A stretch of 64,000 nucleotides of DNA from Flavobacteriia bacterium 40-80 (GTDB taxonomy: Bacteria; Bacteroidota; Bacteroidia; Flavobacteriales_D; Crocinitomicaceae): the NCBI GenBank assembly GCA_001899145.1, contig MKVF01000006.1, positions 495,806 through 559,805 on the forward strand, in the 5' to 3' direction. Made by a program: the position numbers and the translations under genes. Shown piece after piece: positions 8,201 through 16,912 of the stretch (its first letter is position 1; each line of letters opens with the position of its first letter). The notes beneath the pieces were generated by a model that saw only the letters and a list, made by a program, of their open reading frames with translations, did no database searches and was not told the DNA's origin.

Positions 8201-8715
8201 ATACTATCCGGATAAAAAGAGTTGCTCCGAACGGCCTGCATCTGCTTCAAAAGATCGGCAGGCAGACTTTCCGTGAAACATTTGCAGCAGCAAATTCAGA
8301 GGAAAACATGACAAAATACCTGGAAAAAAGCTTCTCTTTGGAAAAATTGGCCGATGAGCTTGACGAGGGAAGTTCTGAATTTTACTTTGCTGCTCTTGAT
8401 GATCTGATTATCGGTTACCTGAAGCTTAATTCCGGGCAGTCTCAAACAGAATTGCAAGATCAAAAAGCACTGGAGATCGAACGTATTTATGTTTTAAAAG
8501 AATTTCACGGAAAGGCTGTCGGGCAAATGCTCTTTGAAAAAGCAATGCAAATTGCACGGCAGATGAAGGTAGATTTTGTGTGGCTGGGTGTCTGGGAAGA
8601 AAACACACAGGCGATCCGTTTTTATGAAAAAAATGGTTTCCAGGAATTTGACAGGCATATTTTCAGATTGGGTAATGACGAGCAAACAGACATTATGATG
8701 AAATTACACCTCTGA
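8197..8715 (+). CDS. GNAT family N-acetyltransferase
   Basis: A 172-residue GNAT protein. The acetyl-CoA-binding motif A is visible as IERIYVLKEFHGKAVGQMLFEKAMQIA (its signature is the HGKAVGQ turn), followed by WLGVWEENTQAIRFYEKNGF, the usual motif B. The N-terminal half (FRETFAAANSEENM..YLEKSF) resembles the spermidine/amino-acid acetyltransferase-type subgroup such as PaiA, but the substrate cannot be told from sequence. It overlaps the ClC gene by four bases. It converges on sbcC with a 63-base gap and no clear terminator between them. Confidence 0.82.
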   Translation: MNTIRIKRVAPNGLHLLQKIGRQTFRETFAAANSEENMTKYLEKSFSLEKLADELDEGSSEFYFAALDDLIIGYLKLNSGQSQTELQDQKALEIERIYVLKEFHGKAVGQMLFEKAMQIARQMKVDFVWLGVWEENTQAIRFYEKNGFQEFDRHIFRLGNDEQTDIMMKLHL

Positions 8716-8778
8716 ATAAAGTCAATTCCATAAGCCTATCTAATTCAAAAACGAGCGACAGCTAACAGGCAGATATTG

Positions 8779-11700
8779 TCATACATCACTCCAGACCCTG
8801 CTTCCGGATTCCGGATCATTTTCCACCCGAAGTGATTTCGGCATTCGTTCTTTCAGCTCTTCCACGTGTGAGATAATCCCGACAATTTTATTTTCTTTAT
8901 TCAGATTCAGCAGTGTTTCAAAAACAATATTGACCGATTCGGGATCCTGCGTTCCGAAACCTTCATCAATGAAGAAAAAGTTCCTGTCTGCTTTTGCGTT
9001 TGCCTGCACACTTTCTGCCAGCGCCAGCGCCAATGATAATGATACCTGAAAAGACTGTCCGCCGGAAAGCGTTTTTACGCTCCTGCTCTTCCCTTCGTTT
9101 AAATAATCAATGATTTCAAAATTATGGTCGGAATTCAGCTGCAGGCTTAGCTGATTACGTGTCATCCGGTGAAAACGAACATTCGCCATATCGCACAGCT
9201 GCTTGAGGTAAATAGAGGAAACATACTGTACAAATCCCGCTCCTTTGAACAAATTAGACATGATGTTCAGCTGTTCCGCTCTTTTTTCCAATTTAGAAAA
9301 TTCCTGCAGTAATGTCTTTTTCTCTTCGAAAGCTTTTTCCAGACGATTCAATTCAGCTTCTTCTTTGACAACCAGCGCGCTGTTTTCTTTTAATTTTTCT
9401 TGTTCAGATTGCCATTTTTCGGTTTCTTCTTTAAAACGTTCTTCATTATAAATAACCGATTCAAATTTCTTTTCTAAATCACTAATTGTATTTCGAAGCG
9501 TTTCAAATTGAATCCTGAAATCCTGAATTTCTTTCCGTTCAGCTTCAACATTTAAAGGGCGGCTCAGGATCGCTTCCACTTCTTCCTGCGATGTAAATTC
9601 CTGTTGTTGCAGTTTAGCGTGAAACTCCTTATTCAGCTCCGCATTTTTTTCTTTTTCGGTTTTCAGCTGCTGCGAGAGAATGGCAATCCGGGAATCAAGC
9701 ACTGCTAACTCTTTTTGTAATTCGTTTTTCCGATCGGAAATCACTTTATACTGGTATTCAATTCTTTGATTTTCAATTTTTAAATCATTTAAAATTTCTT
9801 CTGATGCCTCTTTCGTTAGTGATTGAAAAGCTGTTAAGCTTAATATTTTTATATTTTTCTCATTTGCTTCAATTTCAGACTTTTTAGCGGTTAGTTCCAA
9901 CGTAAATTCTTCCAGTGCCTTTTTATATCTTTCAATACTCATCCGCTGATTTTCTATTGTGGCCCGTATAGCTTCCAGCTGTTTGTTCTGTTCTTCTATC
10001 TGCCGTTCAACAAGCAATGATTCCTGTTGTTTTTCCCGGAACAGCTCCGGTTTTTGAGCATCAAACTCTTTCCATTCAAAAAGCTTATGATGTGCGTGGA
10101 TGTGTTCTTCTATTTCTTTCAGTTGGCTTTCCTCCTGCTTTAGATCATTTTGCAGCAATGACTTCCGGTCCGTCAAACGCTCAAAAAGCTTATTGCACTC
10201 ATTCCAGTGTATTTTTATCTGTTCCAGCTCCTTCAGCCGTTTTGATACTAATTCTAAATCTGCTGAAATGTCACCTGCTTCCACAACATCCGGATGTTCC
10301 AGTGCACCACACAACGGGCAAGGCATGCCATCCTGCAAAGTATTCGAATAATGTGCCAATTTTTGCTGTACTTCCAAAGCAGATCTTTGTGCTTCCAGCT
10401 CTGTTTGTTGTTGTTTTAATGCTTCCTGCTGTTTCCGGGAAATATCTTCAAATGTTTCAGAAATAATTTCATTTGCTTGAAATTCATCTTCTATATCCTG
10501 AATCTCTTTTTCTTTCTGATTTATTTTAAGCTTTTGAGCTTCATGATTTTCATTCAGCTGCTGTAATTTGCCAAACCAGTTTCCGGCTGTAATAAGAACT
10601 TGCGAATCAATTTTTTTTGATTTTAGTAACGTAATTTCCTGATCTGTTTCCAGCAATTGTTGCTGCAATATTTTTTCCTCATTTTTCGCCTTTTCAACAG
10701 TTGCTTTTCCTTTTTCCAGCCGTTCGCTCAGCTGTTCAATTTCTGTTCTCAGGTGTAAAATCCGGATAGCTAATTCCCAATCATTTTCTTCTGTCTTTCG
10801 TCTGGAAAGCTGCTCAAACAAGGATGTTATTTCCTGAAGCTGCTGCTCAGTTGATTGGAGTTCTTCTTTTTTCTGACGCTGGTTTTCATCCAGCTTGTTT
10901 AATTCCTCTTGCTGCGCCTGAAGCAAAGTAGCAGCGCTTTTAAGATCTTTCAGAAGTTGACTGAAAGCCCCGGAAACACGTTCAAAAAGCTTCAAATTCT
11001 CTTCTCGCCTTGCAATTTCAGGCTGTTGCCTGTCTAATACGGAAAACTCTTCTTTTTTCTTTAAAAGGGATTCAAAATCAACTTTCAACGCTTTCAATCT
11101 CTGAAATTCTTCATTGATTTTATCAAAGTGTTTCTGCTGATCCACATTCTGTTGTTTCAAGTTTATCAAAACCTCTTTTTTGGCTTCAATCTCTTCCTGC
11201 GAGACAGTTTCATACCCTTTCAGCTGTCCTTCCAGCTGTGCTTTTTCCTGATTGTTCTGTGCATTTAAACGGGAAACCTTCTCGAACAGGTCAAACCGTT
11301 CCAGCTGAAAAATTTCCTTCATCATCGTTGTCCGGTCGGCTGGCCCGAGCTCCAGAAACTCTTTAAACTGCCCTTGCGGGATAATAATCGTACGTTTGAA
11401 ATTCGAATAGCTCAAGCCAATGATTTTTTCAGCATCGGTATGTTCCAGCGGAAACCAGTCGTTATTTTTCCATCTGTAAAAAACGGTATTCCCTGCCTTA
11501 ACATCTTCAAAACGTTTTGAATTCCGGCTGAATTCACGTGTCACCCTGAAAAGCTCATTCTCCTGATTGTAAAAATCAAACGCGATATACATCCGGTTCG
11601 ACTTCAGGTTCATCATATTATAGCTTCGCTTTTCTCTTGAATTCAGGCGTTCGGTGTCACCGTACAGCGCAAAGGAAATTGCTTCCAGAATGGTTGATTT

Positions 11701-11820
11701 TCCGGAACCTACCGCTCCGAAAATACCAAAAAGCCCGGCTTTCGTCAGCTCCGAAAAATCAATTGTCTGCCGTTCCTGGTAAGAATACAAGCCTTCTATT
11801 GTTAATGTTACCGGAATCAT
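8779..11820 (-). CDS. sbcC: Nuclease SbcCD subunit C (Rad50-like ATPase)
   Basis: A 1013-residue SMC-type ATPase. Walker A is FGAVGSGKST at residues 33-42, followed by the ALYGDTERLNSR segment typical of SbcC. Two very long Gln/Glu/Lys-rich coiled coils (about 180-490 and 525-830) flank a zinc hook, CPLCG, near residue 500. The C-terminal head carries the ABC signature LSGGQSFQVSLSLALALAE, Walker B (FFFIDEGFGTQD) and a final H-loop GIISHVEEL. With SbcD it cuts hairpins and processes blocked DNA ends in an ATP-dependent way. It begins two bases beyond the end of sbcD, in one operon. Confidence 0.95.
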   Translation of the reverse strand: MIPVTLTIEGLYSYQERQTIDFSELTKAGLFGIFGAVGSGKSTILEAISFALYGDTERLNSREKRSYNMMNLKSNRMYIAFDFYNQENELFRVTREFSRNSKRFEDVKAGNTVFYRWKNNDWFPLEHTDAEKIIGLSYSNFKRTIIIPQGQFKEFLELGPADRTTMMKEIFQLERFDLFEKVSRLNAQNNQEKAQLEGQLKGYETVSQEEIEAKKEVLINLKQQNVDQQKHFDKINEEFQRLKALKVDFESLLKKKEEFSVLDRQQPEIARREENLKLFERVSGAFSQLLKDLKSAATLLQAQQEELNKLDENQRQKKEELQSTEQQLQEITSLFEQLSRRKTEENDWELAIRILHLRTEIEQLSERLEKGKATVEKAKNEEKILQQQLLETDQEITLLKSKKIDSQVLITAGNWFGKLQQLNENHEAQKLKINQKEKEIQDIEDEFQANEIISETFEDISRKQQEALKQQQTELEAQRSALEVQQKLAHYSNTLQDGMPCPLCGALEHPDVVEAGDISADLELVSKRLKELEQIKIHWNECNKLFERLTDRKSLLQNDLKQEESQLKEIEEHIHAHHKLFEWKEFDAQKPELFREKQQESLLVERQIEEQNKQLEAIRATIENQRMSIERYKKALEEFTLELTAKKSEIEANEKNIKILSLTAFQSLTKEASEEILNDLKIENQRIEYQYKVISDRKNELQKELAVLDSRIAILSQQLKTEKEKNAELNKEFHAKLQQQEFTSQEEVEAILSRPLNVEAERKEIQDFRIQFETLRNTISDLEKKFESVIYNEERFKEETEKWQSEQEKLKENSALVVKEEAELNRLEKAFEEKKTLLQEFSKLEKRAEQLNIMSNLFKGAGFVQYVSSIYLKQLCDMANVRFHRMTRNQLSLQLNSDHNFEIIDYLNEGKSRSVKTLSGGQSFQVSLSLALALAESVQANAKADRNFFFIDEGFGTQDPESVNIVFETLLNLNKENKIVGIISHVEELKERMPKSLRVENDPESGSRVWSDV

Positions 11821-11821
11821 T

Positions 11822-13030
11822 TCAGATGCTGCGCATTTCGTTAAACAAATTCATCAGTTCTTCATTGGGAACCTGCCCTTTATTCCTGGATTGAAAATAT
11901 TCTTTAAACAGAGTTTCCATATCCTGATTCAGATTAATCTCCGTTCCGGATGGCCGTTCATTGATTGTTGTTGATCTGACTTTGGGAATTAAAAAGATGA
12001 TTCCGTCATGTGCCTGAAATAATATCCTGCGCTCTTCTGCTGTCAAAAATGTGTCGGATTCAATCGTTAGTTCCACTAAAGTATCCGGGTTTTCCAGCAG
12101 CCAGCTTTCCGCTTTTTTCACCTCATCAAAAGTTTTCCGCTCTAATCTCCGACCGCTTTGCAAAGGGATTTTTTCTATCCGGGCTGTTTCTCCGGGTTTC
12201 AGATCGACGATTGCCACATATTTCTGTTGTCCGGCTTCTGAAAAAGAATATGCCAGAGGTGAACTGCTGTAAATTACCGGTTGATTACTCCCAACATCCT
12301 GATAACGATGCAAATGCCCTAAGGCCACATACTGGATCGAAGCGGGAACAGCATCTGAATACACTACATCCGCATTTCCGATGTTGAGCGGTTTTTCACC
12401 TTCGGGTTCTTCAAGTATTTCTCCGCCGCGTTTCAGCATGTATAAATGGGTCGTCAGAACATTTACACCTTTTTCATCGCAAAAATCATCGGCGGATTTC
12501 TGCCATTTTTTCGCCAGGCTTCCCTGTAATGACAATTGCTTGTCTTCTCCAAAATATTCCTTAAGACGGACTTCATTGGCAAAAGCAGTATGTATTACCC
12601 GAACGGGAAATTCAATTTCCGGAAGCTTAAATTCCACAAATCCCGTCTCGGAACGCGTGATCTTAAATCCTTCTTCGAGCTCAAATGCAGTTATTTTATC
12701 TGTCGGATGGCCGATGAAAATGATTCCGTTCTCTCTTGCCAGCACATCTGCTACATTTATACGATCAGGCGAATCGTGATTCCCTGCGATAGCAATCGCC
12801 GGAACTTTTCCGTTACGGGACAATCTTTTTAGTGTTTTATAAAGCAATTCTGTTGCTTCAATAGGAGGATTGAATGTATCGAATAAATCGCCAGCAACAA
12901 TAACCATGTCCACTTTTTGTTCCTCCGCAATCCGGCAGATTTCAGCCAAAACAGCCTGCTGCTCTTCCAGGCGGCTAAAATTATCCAGACGTTTTCCAAG
13001 ATGCCAGTCGGCGGTATGAAGTATGCGCAT
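11822..13030 (-). CDS. sbcD: Nuclease SbcCD subunit D (Mre11-like phosphoesterase)
   Basis: A 402-residue metallophosphoesterase with every nuclease motif of the Mre11/SbcD family: ILHTADWHLGK (residues 3-13), AGDLFD, IAGNHDSPDRI, TTHLYM and ALGHLHRYQ. The C-terminal part holds the capping domain and the region that binds the SbcC coiled-coil base. It is the 3'-5' exonuclease and endonuclease subunit acting with SbcC on double-strand ends and hairpins. It is first in a two-gene operon, with a -7 element 20 bases upstream. Confidence 0.95.
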   Translation of the reverse strand: MRILHTADWHLGKRLDNFSRLEEQQAVLAEICRIAEEQKVDMVIVAGDLFDTFNPPIEATELLYKTLKRLSRNGKVPAIAIAGNHDSPDRINVADVLARENGIIFIGHPTDKITAFELEEGFKITRSETGFVEFKLPEIEFPVRVIHTAFANEVRLKEYFGEDKQLSLQGSLAKKWQKSADDFCDEKGVNVLTTHLYMLKRGGEILEEPEGEKPLNIGNADVVYSDAVPASIQYVALGHLHRYQDVGSNQPVIYSSSPLAYSFSEAGQQKYVAIVDLKPGETARIEKIPLQSGRRLERKTFDEVKKAESWLLENPDTLVELTIESDTFLTAEERRILFQAHDGIIFLIPKVRSTTINERPSGTEINLNQDMETLFKEYFQSRNKGQVPNEELMNLFNEMRSI

Positions 13031-13049
13031 AGTGTTTTCTTGTTCCTAA

Positions 13050-13057
13050 CAAAGTTA
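13050..13057 (-). promoter_or_regulatory. -7 promoter element of sbcDC
   Basis: The minus strand reads TAACTTTG, matching TAnnTTTG, 20 bases before the sbcD start. Confidence 0.42.
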
Positions 13058-13169
13058 GATTTTTACGGGGAATAAAGGATTAAAAATTGGAAGATCGGGA
13101 AGATTCGAAAATTATTTTTCGTAATAAATCATTACATTAACAATAATTACACCAGTCTCTGTACTGTGA

Positions 13170-14153
13170 TTAAGGAGAAAGAACTTCAATAGTTGTGCTA
13201 TCTATTTTTATTGCTATTTGAGAAGATGCTTTGTCAAAACAAATTTGCGGATATTTCTCAATATCACCATATAAAATTGAAGATGTTTGAAGTCCGGAAT
13301 TAATTTCCTCAATTTTGCTTTCAATTTCTCCTGTCTGAATATTTATGATTTTGGGATACTTGAACATGTCCCATGCAAGTTGGTCATTTATAGCAAAAAC
13401 ATTCCCGAACTCTCCATTGACCTTTATCGGTTTTGAAATTTCATTTGTCAGGAAATTCCAAACAGCAATATGCTTTTGCGGTAAAATAGGTGGTTCCTCA
13501 TCATCAAAAGGTTCCTCATCTGAAGAAGCAATGAGTATTCTATCATTATCAATAAAGCTTGCAGAGTTAATCTCGGTGCCAAAGTCCGGATACAATGAAC
13601 TCTTATCTAAAAGAAAAGGATTTTTGAAACATTCAGCTATCTCAAATAATTCAACTGTATCAACCGGATGCCAAGCCCAGCCACAAACCATTAAATATTT
13701 ATTGTCCGGGCTTATTGAAAGTCTTGAGTGAAAAATATCAGATGGTTTCCGGCCTTGAATATTTGTAACAATTTCTCCGGTTTCAACATTTTCGAAATCA
13801 AGCTGGCAATAGTCAATCGGACAGTGTACTAAAAATGTCTCATTTTCAAAAGTGATAAAAGCTGCCGGAAATTCATATGTTTCAGCATGATAATAGCTAC
13901 GATTAATTTCCCTGATTATTTCATCATTTTTTAATAAGAGACCTTTCGTCCCAAGACGCTTATAAATGAATGAATATTGTCCGTCCGGTGAAGTAATTGA
14001 GCCGTCAAAGCTGAAAGCGAAGTGGTATTTTGCAAGTTGCGTTTGTCCTCCATTCAAAGAATACTGTTGGCCTGCTGAAACCCAATCAACGATATTTCCA
14101 TTTAGCCAGTCAATTGTCTGCAAGTAATTTGTTTTTATGGTTTTTCTTGTCAT
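13170..14153 (-). CDS. Unrecognised soluble protein, possibly a beta-propeller
   Basis: I do not recognise this 327-residue protein. It has no signal peptide or membrane segment. It is rich in Asp, Glu, Ile and aromatic residues and shows several phrases like those of WD40/YVTN-type propeller blades: FSFDGSITSPDGQYSFIYKR, LSISPDNKYLMVCGW, ASFIDNDRILIASSDEE and IAVWNFLTNEI. An acidic loop, EEPFDDEEPP, lies near residue 230. It stands alone between sbcDC and the radical SAM gene, on the same strand but with gaps over 125 bases on both sides. It looks more AT-rich than its neighbours, which may suggest an accessory gene. No function is proposed. Confidence 0.7.
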   Translation of the reverse strand: MTRKTIKTNYLQTIDWLNGNIVDWVSAGQQYSLNGGQTQLAKYHFAFSFDGSITSPDGQYSFIYKRLGTKGLLLKNDEIIREINRSYYHAETYEFPAAFITFENETFLVHCPIDYCQLDFENVETGEIVTNIQGRKPSDIFHSRLSISPDNKYLMVCGWAWHPVDTVELFEIAECFKNPFLLDKSSLYPDFGTEINSASFIDNDRILIASSDEEPFDDEEPPILPQKHIAVWNFLTNEISKPIKVNGEFGNVFAINDQLAWDMFKYPKIINIQTGEIESKIEEINSGLQTSSILYGDIEKYPQICFDKASSQIAIKIDSTTIEVLSP

Positions 14154-14280
14154 TTGTAATGTTCGAAATAAGGTAATTAAATTAGTAATAACAGCAATAT
14201 AAAGTTGCCTTCCGTTAATTAATTTAAGTATTTTCAGAAATAATACGGTTTGAACAGTATTTCACAACCGAAATCAGAAC

Positions 14281-15948
14281 TTACCATCCTGCTGACAACA
14301 GGCTTTTCTCTGAAAATAAAATCGGCTTCGTTTCTCCGTCATATTGCACGATGAGAAGATCCTCAGCCGGTTCAATTGTCTGTTTTTGTTTCCATTGTTC
14401 CCAGTCAAATGAAACCGGAAGCATACAGAACCGGAACTTGTGATGATCTAGTTGCAGCGAGTTGATAGCTTGAATTTTCGAATCCTGCTCTAATTCAGAA
14501 TTGAATAAATCCTTTGGTTTGATCTTGTAGAATTCAAAATAATCAGCGGTGATCAGCTCCAGCAAAACAGGATTTTCGTATTTGCGGGCATATTCATGCA
14601 AGACTTCATAAACCTGATTCAGCGTATGCTTATGAAATGAATAACGATTTTCGAAAAATGCTCCCAGCTCCATCAGGAAATCAAAAATACTGTAGTTAAG
14701 AGCCACATATTTCAATGTTTCGACAGCGCGTTTCTTATTCCAGTAAATTTCCAGCGCATTCTCCAGCTGAATGATTTTTGCCAGCTCTTCTTCTGAAAGA
14801 AAATTACTTCTGATGATCTGATACGGCGGTTCCGGGTCGAAAACATAACCGTAATTTTCATATTTCATTCGCACGGGAGTTCCTTTCAGAAATTTCAGAA
14901 ATCCCAGCTGCAATTCGGGTGGAAATAATTTAAAAGTTGATTCAAAGCTAAATTTCAGATCGTTCATATATTCCAGCGGCAGTCCGACAATCAGGTCCAG
15001 GTGCATTTCGATAATATCGTCCAGCTGCTTTATAACATTGCTGGTCTTCTCGAAGTTCTGCTTCCTGCTGACTTCCCTGTTACTTTCCTGATTAACAGTC
15101 TGGATCCCGATTTCAAAACGGAACAGATTTTTCGGTACATGCTCACGGATAAACCGGATAATGTCCGGATGAACAATATCTGCCGTTATTTCAAACTGAA
15201 ATACATTTTCCGGACGGTGATATTCCAGAATAAACTGAAACAATTCCAGCGTAAAATCTTTCTTTACGTTAAATGTCCTGTCGAGAAATTTAATGACTTT
15301 CCCATGCTTCATCAGATACAACAAGTTCTGCTTGATGGTGTCCATCGGCAGGTAACGCATTTTATTATCTAAGCTCGCCAGGCAGAATTCACATTTGTAC
15401 GGGCATCCGCGGGAAGTTTCAATATACGCTACTTTTTTCGACAGCTCTTCCGGCTTGTCGTACTGATACGGGTTTCTTCCTGCTAATTGTTGGATATCAA
15501 ATGTAATATTCTGTTCGTTGAAGACGATTTCTCCGTCTTTTTTATATAACAGATTGGGAACATTTTCCACATCCGGATAATTCCGGACAAATGCTTCAAA
15601 CGGAATCTCTCCTTCTCCGACAACAATAAAATCAACATACGGCAATGCAATTACATTGTCATATTCATAGCTCACTTCCGGTCCGCCCAATAAAATTCTC
15701 GTATTCGGATTCCGCTGCCGGATTTTCTCTGCTACCTTCAGCGTCTGCGTGATATTCCAGATGTAAACGCTGAAGCACACTACTTCATAAGCCGCACATT
15801 TTTCCGCGACTTCGTCAAAATCGTTTTTTATGGTAAATTCCTTCCAGTCCAGCTTTCCGGTAGCTCTGTTCAAATCGTATAGAATCCGGATCGCCAGATT
15901 CAAGTGGATATACTTTGCATTTAACGTCGATAAAAGAATCCGCATCAA
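14281..15948 (-). CDS. B12-binding domain-containing radical SAM protein (DUF4080 type)
   Basis: A 555-residue protein with an N-terminal cobalamin-binding Rossmann domain (residues 1-140: LLSTLNAKYIHLNLAIRIL..ILLGGPEVSYEY..VVGEGE). A radical SAM core follows, with the 4Fe-4S motif TSRGCPYKCEFCLASLD (CxxxCxxC) near residue 180. The C-terminal ~200 residues match the DUF4080 region seen in this subgroup. Members probably do radical methylation or related chemistry, but no substrate is established. The start is seven bases after the DUF4249 gene, so it is probably the third gene of the TonB receptor operon. ATG at 15945 is an alternative start one codon in. Confidence 0.88.
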   Translation of the reverse strand: MMRILLSTLNAKYIHLNLAIRILYDLNRATGKLDWKEFTIKNDFDEVAEKCAAYEVVCFSVYIWNITQTLKVAEKIRQRNPNTRILLGGPEVSYEYDNVIALPYVDFIVVGEGEIPFEAFVRNYPDVENVPNLLYKKDGEIVFNEQNITFDIQQLAGRNPYQYDKPEELSKKVAYIETSRGCPYKCEFCLASLDNKMRYLPMDTIKQNLLYLMKHGKVIKFLDRTFNVKKDFTLELFQFILEYHRPENVFQFEITADIVHPDIIRFIREHVPKNLFRFEIGIQTVNQESNREVSRKQNFEKTSNVIKQLDDIIEMHLDLIVGLPLEYMNDLKFSFESTFKLFPPELQLGFLKFLKGTPVRMKYENYGYVFDPEPPYQIIRSNFLSEEELAKIIQLENALEIYWNKKRAVETLKYVALNYSIFDFLMELGAFFENRYSFHKHTLNQVYEVLHEYARKYENPVLLELITADYFEFYKIKPKDLFNSELEQDSKIQAINSLQLDHHKFRFCMLPVSFDWEQWKQKQTIEPAEDLLIVQYDGETKPILFSEKSLLSAGW

Positions 15949-15955
15949 TTAAAGT

Positions 15956-16912
15956 TTATTGACAGACAAGTGTGCTGTAAGTAGGAGAAAAAGCGATCCA
16001 TGCACCGAGCGCGCCGGGAATGTTCCCTACTGCGTTCGTCGGTAAGGTAAAAGGGCTTCCGCCGGACATTTTTTGTAGGGAGATTGCGTATAAGAAACGG
16101 AAAACATTGTATTCGTAATTGGAAAATTTGATTTCCAGCGTATCTCCGCGCTTGTAATAACCTTTGTAAGCATCAGGAATTTCCTCATCATACGACATCG
16201 GATTTTCATAGAAGAATTCAAATGTCTTTCCATTGAAAAACTCATCGTCAATGTACGGTGTAAATGTTTTGTAATAGCGTTTATCTTTTGGCTGGCCGGT
16301 CGAATCAACATTGAGGCGTTTCACTTCAAATAAATAAGCGTTGTTTTTCTGCGGAGGATCCTGTAAAAAATGATGGCTGAAACCATAATCCGGCAAATCT
16401 GTTTCTTCTTTCCAATAGGAGCTCAGCAACGGGATCGGATCCAGTATTTTGGAAGCTGCCTGATAAGTTTTGCCTTCAAAATCCACCTTCAGCGTGTACG
16501 TTTTCCCTACTTCCCCTTTAAAGTTCGGATCTAACCCGACATAGGCGCAAATAGTCGTCTGGTTTAAGACTTCCAGCGGAATTCCCAGAAAATTAGCAAC
16601 GGTAGTATCCATTCCCGCAGGAAGATTGTCCGTGCAGATCTCTGTCAGCTGGATCGTCGTTGTCCCGTCAGAAACCCAGACAGTAGCGCCGGAAAGATAG
16701 CTTCCTAATATTTCAGCCTGAGAAACAGGAGCATATACATTTTTATTTTTGGAGATCAGCACAAGCGGAAAGCCATCTGTTTCTATCAATCCTTCGATTA
16801 CCACTTTTTCCTCATAACCGGGAATAGCCACCTTTACGGGTTTCGAACACGAAACTGCTGCCAGCAATAGCATTACCAATACACTTATTTTGCTTAAAAC
16901 TCGAAATTCCAT
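15956..16912 (-). CDS. DUF4249 outer-membrane lipoprotein
   Basis: A 318-residue lipoprotein. The N-terminal hydrophobic segment ends in a lipobox, LLAAVSCSKP, placing the lipid-anchored Cys near residue 22. The rest has the DUF4249 pattern: EEKVVIEGLIETDGFPLVLISKNK at the start, GATVWVSDGTTTIQLTE, VGKTYTLKVDFEGKTYQA and a C-terminal YNVFRFLYAISLQKMSGGSPF..NIPGALGAWIAFSP. DUF4249 proteins sit beside TonB-dependent receptors and are likely substrate-binding or lid partners. It overlaps the end of the receptor gene by 19 bases, so the pair is coupled. Confidence 0.9.
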   Translation of the reverse strand: MEFRVLSKISVLVMLLLAAVSCSKPVKVAIPGYEEKVVIEGLIETDGFPLVLISKNKNVYAPVSQAEILGSYLSGATVWVSDGTTTIQLTEICTDNLPAGMDTTVANFLGIPLEVLNQTTICAYVGLDPNFKGEVGKTYTLKVDFEGKTYQAASKILDPIPLLSSYWKEETDLPDYGFSHHFLQDPPQKNNAYLFEVKRLNVDSTGQPKDKRYYKTFTPYIDDEFFNGKTFEFFYENPMSYDEEIPDAYKGYYKRGDTLEIKFSNYEYNVFRFLYAISLQKMSGGSPFTLPTNAVGNIPGALGAWIAFSPTYSTLVCQ

